Assembly: GCA_000277545.1 (NCBI GenBank)
Contig: AKXM01000005.1
Location: 1 to 64,000 of the forward strand
DNA length: 64,000 nucleotides
Direction of reading: 5' to 3'
Origin: Enterobacter sp. Ag1
GTDB lineage: Bacteria > Pseudomonadota > Gammaproteobacteria > Enterobacterales > Enterobacteriaceae
Shown here: piece after piece, positions 1 to 8,553 of the stretch
How the letters are laid out: every line of letters starts with the position of its first letter
Position numbering within the stretch: position 1 is the first letter of the stretch
Notes under the pieces: generated by a model
Database searches by the model: none
Seen by the model: only the letters and a program-made list of their open reading frames with translations
Told to the model about the DNA's origin: nothing
Program-made: the position numbers and the translations under genes

Positions 1-573
1 CGCATTTTTATTGAAAACGGCATGCCCCAATTATTACGGACTGATAACGGTGCACCCTTTGCCGGACATGGGGTGTGGGGGTTGAGTGTCATGTCCGTCT
101 GGTTATTAAAATGTGGCATTATTCCTGAACGTATCCGGCCAGGTAAACCGACTGAAAACGGGCGTCACGAAAGAATGCACCGGACAATGAAGGAAGCGCT
201 CAACCAACATTGCTCATTTTCTTCTCTGGAAGAACAGCAACAATGGTTTGACAGATGGCGAAAGGAATTCAACGAGATAAGGCCGCATAAAGCGCTTCAG
301 GGTAAAACGCCGGCCTCGGTCTGGAAACCTTCGGAAAGACAGTTTACGGGGCCACGAACAGAAATGCCTGTCCCGGATAATGCCAGAATGTTGAGAGTCG
401 CGCAGAGAGGAGATTTATGGTTCAACAGTACCCGAATATTTCTGAGTGAAGCGCTACGAAATGAGTGGGTCTGGATGAAACCGTTGAATGAGCAATGCGA
501 CGAAATAGGATTTGGTGAACTGATACTGGCGCATTACGACAGAATCAATCACCGTATCCTGAGGTTAGATTGA
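1..573 (+). CDS. IS481-family transposase, C-terminal part (5' end outside window)
   Basis: The reading frame is open from base 1, so the gene begins upstream and only about the last 190 codons are present. The protein carries the second half of a DDE (rve-type) integrase core. It has the second catalytic aspartate in 'RTDNG', followed by the block 'RPGKPTENGRHERMHRT' with the third acidic residue, and then the 'EFNEIRPHKAL...TPASVW' tail. These features are typical of IS481/IS3-like transposases, and the 'GRHERMHRT' wording favours IS481. Downstream of the stop codon lie two direct repeats that probably belong to the element's right end. Whether the element is intact cannot be told from this window. 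Confidence 0.88.
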   Translation, partial: RIFIENGMPQLLRTDNGAPFAGHGVWGLSVMSVWLLKCGIIPERIRPGKPTENGRHERMHRTMKEALNQHCSFSSLEEQQQWFDRWRKEFNEIRPHKALQGKTPASVWKPSERQFTGPRTEMPVPDNARMLRVAQRGDLWFNSTRIFLSEALRNEWVWMKPLNEQCDEIGFGELILAHYDRINHRILRLD

Positions 574-581
574 GAGAAAGG

Positions 582-625
582 TGTAACCCATGTGACCGGT
601 CAGTTCTGTAACCCATGTGACCGGT
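582..625. repeat. Two direct 19-bp repeats, 25 bp apart, at the IS right end
   Basis: The 19-mer tgtaacccatgtgaccggt occurs at 582-600 and again at 607-625, separated by 6 bp. It starts nine bases after the transposase stop codon. IS481-type elements end in TGT...ACA, so these copies are likely the terminal inverted repeat plus an adjacent transposase-binding repeat. The left end lies outside the window and cannot be compared. Confidence 0.6.
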
Positions 626-772
626 TCATACAGGACTTTAGCCCCAGCGTCTATAATCCGGGCAGAGATTTGTGCCGCGAATGCCGTGGCTAATCGTCCG
701 TTGAGATAGCATACAACCTTGCGGCATCCGGGCTCCCGGTGCCGCGAGCGACCTACATTCACAAAGGTTAAT

Positions 773-1249
773 ATGAAACAAATTACGTTCAGCGATCTAC
801 AAAAACAAAGCGAGCAGGCTGCAAACTCCCCTCGCTTACGTGCCAATCGTAATCTCCATCCTGAATTGAGCGATCCTGTTCAGCGCCTGGCTATTGCTAT
901 GGAACCGGGGACCTATGTTCGCCCTCACCGCCATCCGCACACGTTTGAGCTGCTGACACCCCTTAGTGGGCGCTTTTTGGTATTGCATTTTGATGAGAAT
1001 GGCAACGTGACCCAGCGCGCAGTGTTAGGTGAAGACTGCAAGGTGCTGGAGACGGATGCCGGGACCTGGCATGCGGTGTTATCACTGGATAAAGGTGGGG
1101 TAATTTTTGAGGTAAAACAGGGGGCGTACCAGCCCGTAGCTGAACAAGATATGGCCCCATGGGCACCCGCTGAAAACGAGCCGGGAGCGGCTGAGCTGAT
1201 GAAATGGTATGCCGTAGCGCAAGTGGGTGACGGCGGTTTTTCCCTGTAA
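773..1249 (+). CDS. wbuC: WbuC-family cupin-fold metalloprotein
   Basis: This 158-residue protein matches the small WbuC cupin family that is often found in O-antigen clusters. Its N-terminal half has 'PDxVQRLAIA'-like and 'YVRPHRHPHTFEL' segments, the latter giving a clustered-histidine metal site (H-x-H plus a following Glu). A second cupin motif with a histidine lies at 'GTWHAVLSL'. Its biochemical role is not established; a sugar-modifying or sensing role is only inferred from the family context. The ATG at 773 was preferred because it follows an A/G-rich 'aaaggtt' and gives the family-like start MKQITF. An upstream in-frame start at 719 would add a tail that does not look like part of the family. 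No O-antigen genes are adjacent here, so it sits outside its usual context. Confidence 0.8.
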   Translation: MKQITFSDLQKQSEQAANSPRLRANRNLHPELSDPVQRLAIAMEPGTYVRPHRHPHTFELLTPLSGRFLVLHFDENGNVTQRAVLGEDCKVLETDAGTWHAVLSLDKGGVIFEVKQGAYQPVAEQDMAPWAPAENEPGAAELMKWYAVAQVGDGGFSL

Positions 1250-1297
1250 TATTCCCGCACTCTCTCGACCTCTTTCCTGACCTCACGAAATAAACGT

Positions 1298-1318
1298 AAA
1301 GCCGTCTACAACGGCTTT
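1298..1318 (+). terminator. Hairpin downstream of wbuC
   Basis: Perfect 8-bp stem aaagccgt/acggcttt with a 5-base loop, 49 bp after the wbuC stop codon. The following T-run is poor, so it is a probable but not strong intrinsic terminator. Confidence 0.5.
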
Positions 1319-1320
1319 AG

Positions 1321-1407
1321 CCCGTTACTTTGGTGTTTGCGGTGTGTGTGGCCCTGTTGCTCAAGGTGGGGGCAGGGAACGTCATCGAGTTTATTGAAAA
1401 AAAATGA
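1321..1407 (+). pseudogene. Possible 3' remnant of a membrane-protein gene
   Basis: A short open stretch of 28 codons ends in TGA at 1405-1407 and encodes a hydrophobic segment followed by a charged C-terminus ending 'IEFIEKK'. It has no start codon in a sensible place and is preceded at once by a stop codon and the wbuC terminator. It reads like the tail of a deleted membrane transporter. The parent family is not recognised, and chance cannot be excluded. Confidence 0.2.
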
Positions 1408-1480
1408 TAACCAGAGTACCAGGTGCGCCGGTAACAACGGGTAAGATCTCTGCGAACTGGATTTAATGGGCGCCTGAAAT

Positions 1481-2251
1481 ATGAATGATATGGATTATTT
1501 TGACCCTGACTCGTCCGGGGCGCCGATCGATGTCCTGTTTCTCACCGCACCAGATTTAGCATTCGACGTGCCGCTGCATTCTCACCGGCGCGGCCAGCTG
1601 GTTATGCCGGTGACCGGGTCAATGACCTGCGAAGTCGAGGATGAAATATGGATGGTGCCCAGCGAGTCAGCCATGTGGATCCCCGCCGGTCTGCCGCACA
1701 GGAATACCCCGGCTGCTTCAGCCACGTTCTGCTTTGTGTTTATTGAAACGTCGCGGGCCGCCATGCCGGAAAAAAGCTGCACGCTCGCGGTCAGTCCCCT
1801 GATACGGGAAATGATCCTTCACTTAGCCAGGAGATCACCGGCAGAGGCGGGGCAAGAGCAGACGCGTCAGTTGGTTAATCTGCTGTTTTCCATGATGGCG
1901 CAAATGCCAGCCGAGCGGCTGAACTTTCCGCTGTCCAAAGACGCCAGGCTCAGGCAAGTGGCGAGCATGCTGCTGGCCGACCCCGCCGACAGAAGAACCG
2001 CCAGGGAATGGGCCGCTTTTCTTGCCCTGAGTGAAAGAACGTTCACACGGCTGGTGGTGAAAGAAACCGGGCTGACATTTGGCCTGTGGCGGCGGCAGCT
2101 GCATATTGTTGTGTCGCTTCAGCGTTTGCTGGCGGGGGGCAGCGTGCAGTCCGTCTCTGAGCAGCTGGGCTATGAATCCGTGAGCGCGTTTATCACCATG
2201 TTCAAAAAGGCGCTGGGGAAGTCTCCGAAGCGCTATATCGGCCAGGCTTGA
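1481..2251 (+). CDS. AraC-family transcriptional regulator with N-terminal cupin
   Basis: This 256-residue protein has an N-terminal AraC-type cupin (residues about 15-90; 'HSHRRGQLVMPVTGSMTCE' and 'WIPAGLPHRN'), which is the usual effector-sensing fold. The C-terminal pair of helix-turn-helix motifs lies at about 160-255 ('TAREWAAFLALSERTFTRLV' and 'VSEQLGYESVSAFITMFKKALGKSPKRY'). The second half has the classical AraC signature. This single-cupin architecture is typical of local repressor/activators that control a neighbouring enzyme or exporter gene. Its neighbour, 115 bp downstream on the same strand, is the MOSC-reductase fusion, which is the most likely target. The effector is unknown. 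An alternative ATG lies at 1490. Confidence 0.88.
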   Translation: MNDMDYFDPDSSGAPIDVLFLTAPDLAFDVPLHSHRRGQLVMPVTGSMTCEVEDEIWMVPSESAMWIPAGLPHRNTPAASATFCFVFIETSRAAMPEKSCTLAVSPLIREMILHLARRSPAEAGQEQTRQLVNLLFSMMAQMPAERLNFPLSKDARLRQVASMLLADPADRRTAREWAAFLALSERTFTRLVVKETGLTFGLWRRQLHIVVSLQRLLAGGSVQSVSEQLGYESVSAFITMFKKALGKSPKRYIGQA

Positions 2252-2365
2252 CGACCGCCCTCTGATTTCATTTGACCGTTTTTAGCAATTATTAGTCAGT
2301 TGTTCTAAATTTTTACGGCGCCTGAGTCAGTACACTGGGGGAATTAATCCGGCAACATTAAAGGC

Positions 2366-3976
2366 ATGTCCGTGTACCCTGGCACAATCATTGATGAATT
2401 ACGGCAAGGTGAAGTCAAAGAGTTATTCTCGGTCAAGACCGGGATTGATAAGCACCCGACGAACAGTGTTCAGGTCACCCTGACCGGTTTTAGCGGCGAC
2501 CAACAGGCCGAAACCTTCCATGGCGGGGAAGAGCGGGCAATTCTGCACTATGACTCTGCGCATTATGCTTCTCTGGCCAGCCGATTCCCGGGTTCCGGTT
2601 CGTTGTTTGTTCCGGGCGGATTTGGTGAAAATCTGGTCACCAGCGGAATGAATGAAAGCAATATGTGCGTCGGGGATATTGTTCGGGCCGGGACGGCAAT
2701 CCTCCAGGTCACTCAGCCAAGGCAGCCCTGCTTTAAACTTAATCACCGCTTTAAACAACCTACGCTCTCCCGATTTGTGCAGGATAACGGCAAAACAGGC
2801 TGGTTTTACCGCGTCCTGAAAGAAGGGACGATTCATGCCGGCGATCCCATCGAGGTGATCGTGCGTGCCTGGCCGCAGTGGAGCATCGCGCAAATACTGC
2901 ACTACCTCTATACCGAAACTGACAACCTGGCGGTAACCGGGCAGCTGGCGAAGCTGGAGCCGCTGGGAAACGAAGTCAAAAGCGTCTTTCAGCGCCGCCT
3001 TGAAAATAATGACGTTGAGGATTGGGGAGGAAGGCTGTCGGGCCGCAGCGGCGGGCTTGAAATGCGCATCATCAACATTGTGGATGAGTTTAAAGGGATT
3101 AAGCGTTTTATTCTGAGCCGCGTTGACGATGGGGCTTTACCTGAATATTCGGCGGGGGCGCATATTATTCTCCAGCTCCCCAACGGCCTGTCGAGAGCCT
3201 ATTCCCTGTGTGAATCATGGGCTGAAAACGAATACCATATTGCGGTCAATCACGCCCCGAATAGCCGCGGCGGCTCTCAGTATTTACATCAAACCGCCAG
3301 GCCAGGGGATATTTTAACGGTCTCTGAGCCCGCGAACTGTTTCAGCATGGCCCGGGATAAACACCATATTTTTATTGCCGCCGGGATTGGTATCACGCCA
3401 TTTATTCCGATGATAGAGGAAGCCCTGGCCCGGGAAGAAACCTTTGAGCTTCACTATTGTGTGAGTGATGTGGGCAGCTTTGCCTTCAGGCCGCAGCTGG
3501 AAAAATATGTAGAACATGTTCTGATTTACTCGCTCGATAACCCGCTGGACATCAACCAGCTGCTGGACACTCACGCGAGAGGGACGCACGTTTATACCTG
3601 CGGAAGCCCAGCTTTTGTGCAGCGAGTGAGAGAGAGTGCCAGCCACTGGCATGCTGACTATGTCCATTTTGAAAACTTCGCCGCCGAAGAGCAAAGCGGG
3701 GAGAGCGCTTTTGTCGTCACCGTCAGAGAAACGGGGCAAAAAATTCAGGTGGAGCCGCAGGAAACTATGCTCCATGCGCTCAGAAATCACGGCATTCAGC
3801 TGGAATCTGCCTGTGAAACCGGCGTCTGCGGCAAGTGCAGGGTAGATTATGACGGTGAAGTCGATCACCGGGATTCGGTGTTAAGCCAAAGCGAGCGAAA
3901 AAGCTGTATGACACCCTGTGTTTCCAGGGCGAAGCAGGCTGAGCTGACTATCTCGTTGCCTAAGGTGAATCCATAG
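2366..3976 (+). CDS. MOSC domain / flavin reductase / [2Fe-2S] ferredoxin fusion oxidoreductase
   Basis: This 536-residue protein has three parts. Residues about 1-210 are a YiiM-like MOSC domain with its 3-alpha tail, including the 'TQPRQPCFKLNHRF' segment whose cysteine is conserved in MOSC proteins. Residues about 230-440 are a flavin- and NAD(P)H-binding reductase of the phthalate dioxygenase reductase class ('RAYSLCES' for the flavin site, 'AAGIGITPFIPMI' for the nucleotide site). Residues about 450-536 are a plant-type ferredoxin with C-x4-C-x2-C ('CETGVCGKC') and a fourth cysteine in 'MTPC'. MOSC domains of this type handle N-hydroxylated substrates or sulfur with a molybdenum cofactor. 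The fusion would carry electrons from NAD(P)H through flavin and iron-sulfur to that site. The substrate is unknown. The AraC gene upstream is its likely regulator. Confidence 0.85.
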   Translation: MSVYPGTIIDELRQGEVKELFSVKTGIDKHPTNSVQVTLTGFSGDQQAETFHGGEERAILHYDSAHYASLASRFPGSGSLFVPGGFGENLVTSGMNESNMCVGDIVRAGTAILQVTQPRQPCFKLNHRFKQPTLSRFVQDNGKTGWFYRVLKEGTIHAGDPIEVIVRAWPQWSIAQILHYLYTETDNLAVTGQLAKLEPLGNEVKSVFQRRLENNDVEDWGGRLSGRSGGLEMRIINIVDEFKGIKRFILSRVDDGALPEYSAGAHIILQLPNGLSRAYSLCESWAENEYHIAVNHAPNSRGGSQYLHQTARPGDILTVSEPANCFSMARDKHHIFIAAGIGITPFIPMIEEALAREETFELHYCVSDVGSFAFRPQLEKYVEHVLIYSLDNPLDINQLLDTHARGTHVYTCGSPAFVQRVRESASHWHADYVHFENFAAEEQSGESAFVVTVRETGQKIQVEPQETMLHALRNHGIQLESACETGVCGKCRVDYDGEVDHRDSVLSQSERKSCMTPCVSRAKQAELTISLPKVNP

Positions 3977-3993
3977 CATCTTACCCTGAATAC

Positions 3994-4021
3994 ACACTGT
4001 CTTACGGCTGTAAGACAGTGT
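3994..4021 (+). terminator. Strong hairpin after the MOSC-reductase gene
   Basis: Perfect 12-bp stem (acactgtcttac/gtaagacagtgt) with a 4-base loop, 17 bp after the stop codon. There is no long T-run, so it may act as a terminator or an mRNA-stabilising 3' hairpin. Confidence 0.6.
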
Positions 4022-4057
4022 TAGAAAGTGCATAAATATCTGCCACCGCTTATTTAA

Positions 4058-4216
4058 AGCTTTGTGTGCGCTGTGTCTGACTGTGGGATTAAAGGCGAGC
4101 ATATTATTGTCGAGGCGTCAGGTAGGGTGCCATCGGAGATCTGGCTTAGCCGCTATTACGACAAAATGGGCAACCTTATCGAACGACAGAAATTAATGCG
4201 TTTGCACAGCCTATAA
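4058..4216 (+). pseudogene. Possible C-terminal remnant of an unidentified gene
   Basis: An open stretch of about 52 codons ends in TAA at 4214-4216 and encodes '...IWLSRYYDKMGNLIERQKLM...', which looks like real protein. It has no ribosome binding site and only a GTG (4064) as a possible start. Together with the decayed gene at 4888-5413 it suggests that this interval accumulated deletions. The family is not recognised. Confidence 0.25.
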
Positions 4217-4266
4217 GACAACCAGAGGCATAGCGTTTAATTCGACCGCTATACCTCAGCTAGACA

Positions 4267-4731
4267 TTAAATCTTCGGGCCTTCCAGGTGGCATTGGTAC
4301 GCGGTGCCGCCGTGTTCGGCCACAAACCAGTCAACCGCGCCACCTGTAAGGCGGTTGATTTCCACATTGGAAACCAGGCCCCAGGTTTTTTGGTCCCGTG
4401 AACCTTCGATTTTATAGGCGATCTCTTTGTCATTGACGACCGGCTGCACTACCCGGAACCAGGTATCGTCGCGGCCCTGCGGTTCACCGCCGATGTCCAC
4501 GATCACCGCTTCGGTCATCCACTGGGTTGTCTGGCCGTTACCCACGCAAGTGCTGCCTTTATCTGCCTGCATATTGAAACACAGCTGGCTGTTATCCAGA
4601 TAAGGTGCGGGCCAAATCTCAGAGGAAGTCGTTGAGCTCTTATCTTGTGGCTCGCAGACAATGAGCGAAGGCTTAGCCGCTATGGCAGGCAGGCTAAGGA
4701 ATAGAGCAAAGGCGAGGTATTTGCGTTTCAT
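4267..4731 (-). CDS. Small exported protein of unknown function
   Basis: This 154-residue protein has a clear Sec signal peptide (MKRKYLAFALFLSLPAIAA, cleavage near residue 19). The mature part has four cysteines, spaced to allow two disulfides, and aromatic-rich segments such as 'DDTWFRVVQPVV' and 'GGAVDWFVAEHGG'. It should be soluble in the periplasm or secreted. No catalytic motif is visible and no family is recognised. It is a single-gene unit on the minus strand, flanked by gene remnants. A periplasmic inhibitor or immunity-like role is possible on size and cysteine content alone, but nothing in the sequence proves it. Confidence 0.7.
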   Translation of the reverse strand: MKRKYLAFALFLSLPAIAAKPSLIVCEPQDKSSTTSSEIWPAPYLDNSQLCFNMQADKGSTCVGNGQTTQWMTEAVIVDIGGEPQGRDDTWFRVVQPVVNDKEIAYKIEGSRDQKTWGLVSNVEINRLTGGAVDWFVAEHGGTAYQCHLEGPKI

Positions 4732-4887
4732 TACCGACAGTCCATATTCGTAGTAAAAGGGGGAACTAACATGAATGCCGTTAATTTAGTGAGTGCCGTT
4801 GACTTAAGCAACAAGATTATATTGTTATTAAATAACGGCTCGGGTGCTCTATAATCCCGGCATTAAAAATACCTCAGGGAATTTATA

Positions 4888-5413
4888 ATGAGGTCAATTC
4901 TTGCTGGCAGCGCCATCGTTGGGCTGCGCTTAACGTTTCATCCTTAATTACTTCCGGTCCGGTTTTATTTAAGAGTGAAAATATTATTTCCGTCACCGGC
5001 GATGCAGTGAAACTCGGTAACATCTACGATGAGCACAAAGTCGTCTCTGCGAACTGATTTTTGGTGACAACGTCTCGAATCAGGAGTTTTTGGCGCAGGC
5101 TAATGCGGATGATTATAAAGTCGCCTTTAAAGACCAGCTCACCGAGCTGGCATATTTAGTTAATAAGGGCAGCAAAAAAGAAGATAATACGACGGCAGAG
5201 AGCCAGTCTCTGACGGCGGCGGCCTAATTAAAAATTACCACTACAGTAAGGTACCGCCGCGAGTACCAGCCGGTATTCACCCTGGTGCTTGGGACGAAAA
5301 CGGTTGATTTACCGGTTGGCACGCATCTGTACGCCAAATCTGTTGAATCTGTGGATGCCTTCTTGAAGGAGCAAAAAACACTTTTTGACTCAGCGCTGTA
5401 TCTCAAAAAGTAG
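4888..5413 (+). pseudogene. Decayed gene, at least two frameshifts, family not recognised
   Basis: Three consecutive protein-like stretches lie in different frames. An N-terminal piece starts at ATG 4888 and stops almost at once. A second piece reads '...FKSENIISVTGDAVKLGNIY...' in frame 3 and stops at 5055-5057. A third reads 'IFGDNVSNQEFLAQANADDY...' in frame 2 and stops at 5225. The end reads '...FTLVLGTKTVDLPVGTHLYA...' and closes at TAG 5411-5413. The continuity of composition across the breaks, plus a terminator hairpin just after the last stop, indicates one former gene of about 170 codons. The first residues look like a signal peptide or lipoprotein leader. The product would have been exported. 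Confidence 0.65.
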
Positions 5414-5428
5414 GCCTTTCAGTAGGAT

Positions 5429-5450
5429 AAAGCCCATTGAAACGGGCTTT
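5429..5450 (+). terminator. Hairpin after the decayed gene
   Basis: Stem aaagccc/gggcttt with an 8-base loop, 15 bp after the final stop codon of the pseudogene. The A-run before and T-run after make it usable in both directions, so it may also serve the minus-strand EAL gene that ends at 5743. Confidence 0.55.
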
Positions 5451-5742
5451 AATCGCACTTTTAGCTCTGGTTTCTAAACCTATTATTCTTGTAAATCTTA
5501 GCTCCGGTTCTCAGGGTAAGCGCCACTCACGAGATCCATTCGGGACAGGGCGTAGTTAATTTGAATAGCTCTGTCGTAATGAATGAATACTCCGCATTGC
5601 TTATTTATGCATAATATATGCATGCGGCAGGGGTTTGTTAATTCCCAGTCTGCCAAAAAATAAGGGATCTGAGACAGAATGTTCTATTCCTGTCCGCAAA
5701 TAATGCGAATAATAGAATCATTTTTATAAATCGAATGACATT

Positions 5743-7248
5743 TTATGTCTGGGGTTGTTGAAGTCCACGAAAAACTAACGCATCTAACTCCTCGCGGAGC
5801 ACCGGCTTCGAAATATAATACCCTTGAAATAAACTGACGCCCATTTGCTTTAGCATGAGGAATTTTTGCGGGTTGTCGACACCTTCCGCCACGCACTGGC
5901 TGCCTGTTACGCTCGCATAATAGATTAAGCCATCAATGAGATGTTTATCATCGAGATTGCTCGTAAAGTTTTCTACGATATAGCGGTCCAGCTTATAGCT
6001 ATTAAATTTTAGCTGCCTGACTGGAAACGTGACGCTATTTTTAGCGAAGCAATCATCCAGCGCAAGCTTTATGCCCAGCCCGGCAAGCTGATTTAATACC
6101 GTGACCGTTTTAGACTCGTAGCTTAAATCCACATTTTCGTTAATATCCAGCACCAGGCGGCTTATCCAGGTCGGATCAAGCAGCTGAGCTTTGGCCGTCT
6201 CAACTATTTTAAACAGAGCAGCACTCTCGGTGAGAACCCGTGGGATATTGACCGAAAATTCCAATTTCCCCGCATAGTTATTTATATTCACCACGGCTTC
6301 TCTGATGATGTAGGCCGTGAGCATGATCCACGTTTCTCGCGTCCTGATCTCATGGAAAAAGTCTCTCGGCAACAATACGTTGCCGTTAGTGTACCAGCGG
6401 CAAAATATCTCAAAGCCCGCTATCTGCATCTCGCCGTCTACAATGGGCTGGAAAACGGGGAAGATCAGGCCATGCTGCAGGGCATGGGTAATTTTCCTCT
6501 CCTCGCTGCTGAGCATTCTGGTCGTTAATCCCCTGGGCTTCGACTGGCGCTGTGCTTTGCGATGCCGGCCCGGCAGCAGTCTGGACATCATCGGGTGAAT
6601 GGCCGCCAGCTTTTTTAACCCACTTGAACGCAGGTTATAGAGCGTTTTAGTACTGAAGCTTTTTATTGCCGCGGTATCTTCATGGCCGGACGGGCTAAAA
6701 AGCTCCAGCAGCGTATTGACCTCATGGATAGTGAGGCCTTCGTGGCGCAAACCGCCGTTGCGTTCTTCCTGTCTGGCAAGCGAGACAAGCGTGGGAATGT
6801 TTTTAAGGTCTTTATGCAGCGTATTTCTGAGTTTAACCACGCTGGTAAATATGCTGACTACTCTGATGGTACTGAGATTCGATTTTCGCGGCATCACATT
6901 TTTAAAATAACTAAACAGCCAGGACGACGATAGCCCACTTATGATCAGGACATTTATCTTATGGTGATGCATTTGTAATAGCGATATCAGGCTCTTCAGC
7001 GTCATCAGCATCTGAAAGGGATCTTCAGGAATAAAAACTATCAGATGGTTAAATTCATCGTTTTCATTATTTTTAGAAATAAGTTGGCTGCTTTTCTCGG
7101 GGCTAATCAGTTTTGTATTCATTCCCTTTTCATGAAGCAACTCAGAAAGACCCGTTGCGGAAAAATGACAGGCAGAAAGTATATGATAAACAAACTCAAC
7201 GTGGGAATGTTGAGGTGGCACAGGCAATAACGGTGAGGTTATATTCAT
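5743..7248 (-). CDS. FimK-like EAL-domain protein with LuxR-type helix-turn-helix, divergent from fimA
   Basis: This 501-residue protein has three regions. The N-terminal region (about 17-150) starts with 'YHILSACHFSATGLSELL'. A LuxR-like helix-turn-helix lies around 170-215 ('FSTKTLYNLRSSGLKKL'). A C-terminal EAL domain spans about 255-495. EAL enzymes hydrolyse cyclic di-GMP. Here the signature is degenerate: EAL is EIF (280-282), the metal-binding Glu of the 'E-x-x-E' strand is Asp ('LDINEN'), and the last Glu of 'AEGVE' is Asp. 'LDDCF', 'KLDR' and 'FQGYYISKP' are kept. It may bind cyclic di-GMP without cleaving it, acting as a sensor-regulator. It is a paralogue of the FimK-like protein at the other end of the fim operon and shares the long regulatory gap before fimA. 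Confidence 0.82.
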   Translation of the reverse strand: MNITSPLLPVPPQHSHVEFVYHILSACHFSATGLSELLHEKGMNTKLISPEKSSQLISKNNENDEFNHLIVFIPEDPFQMLMTLKSLISLLQMHHHKINVLIISGLSSSWLFSYFKNVMPRKSNLSTIRVVSIFTSVVKLRNTLHKDLKNIPTLVSLARQEERNGGLRHEGLTIHEVNTLLELFSPSGHEDTAAIKSFSTKTLYNLRSSGLKKLAAIHPMMSRLLPGRHRKAQRQSKPRGLTTRMLSSEERKITHALQHGLIFPVFQPIVDGEMQIAGFEIFCRWYTNGNVLLPRDFFHEIRTRETWIMLTAYIIREAVVNINNYAGKLEFSVNIPRVLTESAALFKIVETAKAQLLDPTWISRLVLDINENVDLSYESKTVTVLNQLAGLGIKLALDDCFAKNSVTFPVRQLKFNSYKLDRYIVENFTSNLDDKHLIDGLIYYASVTGSQCVAEGVDNPQKFLMLKQMGVSLFQGYYISKPVLREELDALVFRGLQQPQT

Positions 7249-7941
7249 ATCAATTGTCCATTAGTCATTATTTTCTATACCCGATGCAATAGGTTTTATT
7301 GCGTGGTATATCCTCGCCAGAGGTTTTTTTGATATGTGAAAGCCCGGCCTACGCAGCATGAAAGATGTTTGCGTCAGGTATTACTTTTTAAATGTGCAAA
7401 CTAAGATTTGCGGCTGATGCCAGATTAACGCTGCATATTAAGTTCCTTTTAATAAATTCTGGATGATTATTCGTCTGTAATATTAATGATAAATTCAATG
7501 CAATGAATGTTTTATAATTATTTTAAGCGAAATTATCCCTGTTGTTTTTTATGTGTAGTCTTTTTTTTGAATTTTTAGTCAACATTCCTGTTTCTTCTCT
7601 AGTTTCTTTACAACGTGTGGAATGTCAATAGAAATTAATTTCAAAAGCGCTATTGAGAATAAATTTAGGGAAAAATCCTAATAGGATGAAATATAAAAAA
7701 CATTTAAAATCAATGCAATGTGATGATATTGATGTTTTGTTAAATATAATTTCAAAGACGACTCGGGATACTTTATTAATATTTCACCCCGGCTCCCACC
7801 AATATTGAGAGGGTAGCTCTCTTAGGGGCGAGCTTATGTGAATAGGCGATCGTTTCGTGAAGCTGAAACATAGGTCTTATGGAAGGCATAGCGACTGCCG
7901 GTTCTGATTCGTTTTAGTGAAATTGTTTAAAGGAATAAATT
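7249..7941. promoter_or_regulatory. AT-rich divergent regulatory region upstream of fimA
   Basis: This 693-bp gene-free stretch lies between the divergent EAL gene and fimA and is far more AT-rich than its flanks, with many A- and T-tracts. Such DNA is typically bound by H-NS. It should hold the promoters of both units. A short imperfect hairpin (agag/ctct near 7808-7822) and a purine-rich fimA ribosome binding site (aaaggaat before 7942) are visible. I found no long inverted repeats resembling the fimS phase switch, and no fimB/fimE recombinase gene lies beside it. Confidence 0.6.
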
Positions 7942-8481
7942 ATGAAAATCAAAAATCTGGCTCTCGTTGCACTGTCAGCCCTCTCTTTGAGCTCGGGTGC
8001 GGCTTATGCCGTGACGGTTAACGGTGGCACCGTTCATTTCAAAGGTGAAATTGTTAACGCAGCCTGTGCCGTTGATGCGGGGTCGGTGGACCAGACTGTT
8101 CAACTGGGCCAGGTTCGTTCTGCCCGACTGGCTGCGGCAGGTAGCACCAGTTCTGCAGTAGGTTTCAACATCCAACTGAACGATTGCGATACCACTGTTT
8201 CCACCAAAGCCTCCGTTGCGTTCTCTGGCGTTGCCGTCACCGGCAAGACCGACACGCTGGCAATTCAGGGCCCTGCGGCGGGCAGTGCGACTAATGTGGG
8301 GATTCAAATTCTCGACAACACCAGCACACCGCTGGCACTGGATGGGGCAACCTTCAGCGCCAAAACCACGCTGAACGATGGCACCAATATTATTCCTCTG
8401 CAGGCCCGTTACATCGCGCTGGGTGCGGCTACGGCCGGTACCGCTAACGCGGACGCGACCTTTAAAGTTCAGTACGAGTAA
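7942..8481 (+). CDS. fimA: Type 1 fimbrial major subunit FimA
   Basis: This 179-residue pilin has a signal peptide cleaved near residue 23 (...SSGAAYA). The mature domain starts '[20 protein letters not shown]', with the FimA-type N-terminal donor strand and first cysteine. The second cysteine lies in 'LNDCDT', and the penultimate-tyrosine C-terminus is '...FKVQYE'. Subunits are donor-strand-exchanged to form the fimbrial rod outside the cell. It is first in the operon, with a good ribosome binding site and the long regulatory region in front, as expected for the most abundant product. The assignment is supported by the downstream order I-C-D-F-G-H-K. Confidence 0.95.
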   Translation: MKIKNLALVALSALSLSSGAAYAVTVNGGTVHFKGEIVNAACAVDAGSVDQTVQLGQVRSARLAAAGSTSSAVGFNIQLNDCDTTVSTKASVAFSGVAVTGKTDTLAIQGPAAGSATNVGIQILDNTSTPLALDGATFSAKTTLNDGTNIIPLQARYIALGAATAGTANADATFKVQYE

Positions 8482-8553
8482 TCAGTCAGTCATACAGGGA
8501 AATCACTCGGGGCCAGGGACGGCCCGTCATCTACTACGGATTTGAAGGTGATA

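Noticed and set aside
719..772. Extended start for the WbuC gene
   Set aside because: The extra residues do not resemble the family, and the ATG at 773 has the better context.
7249..7941. fimS-type invertible switch
   Set aside because: No pair of long inverted repeats seen by eye and no fimB/fimE gene nearby; recorded as absence only.
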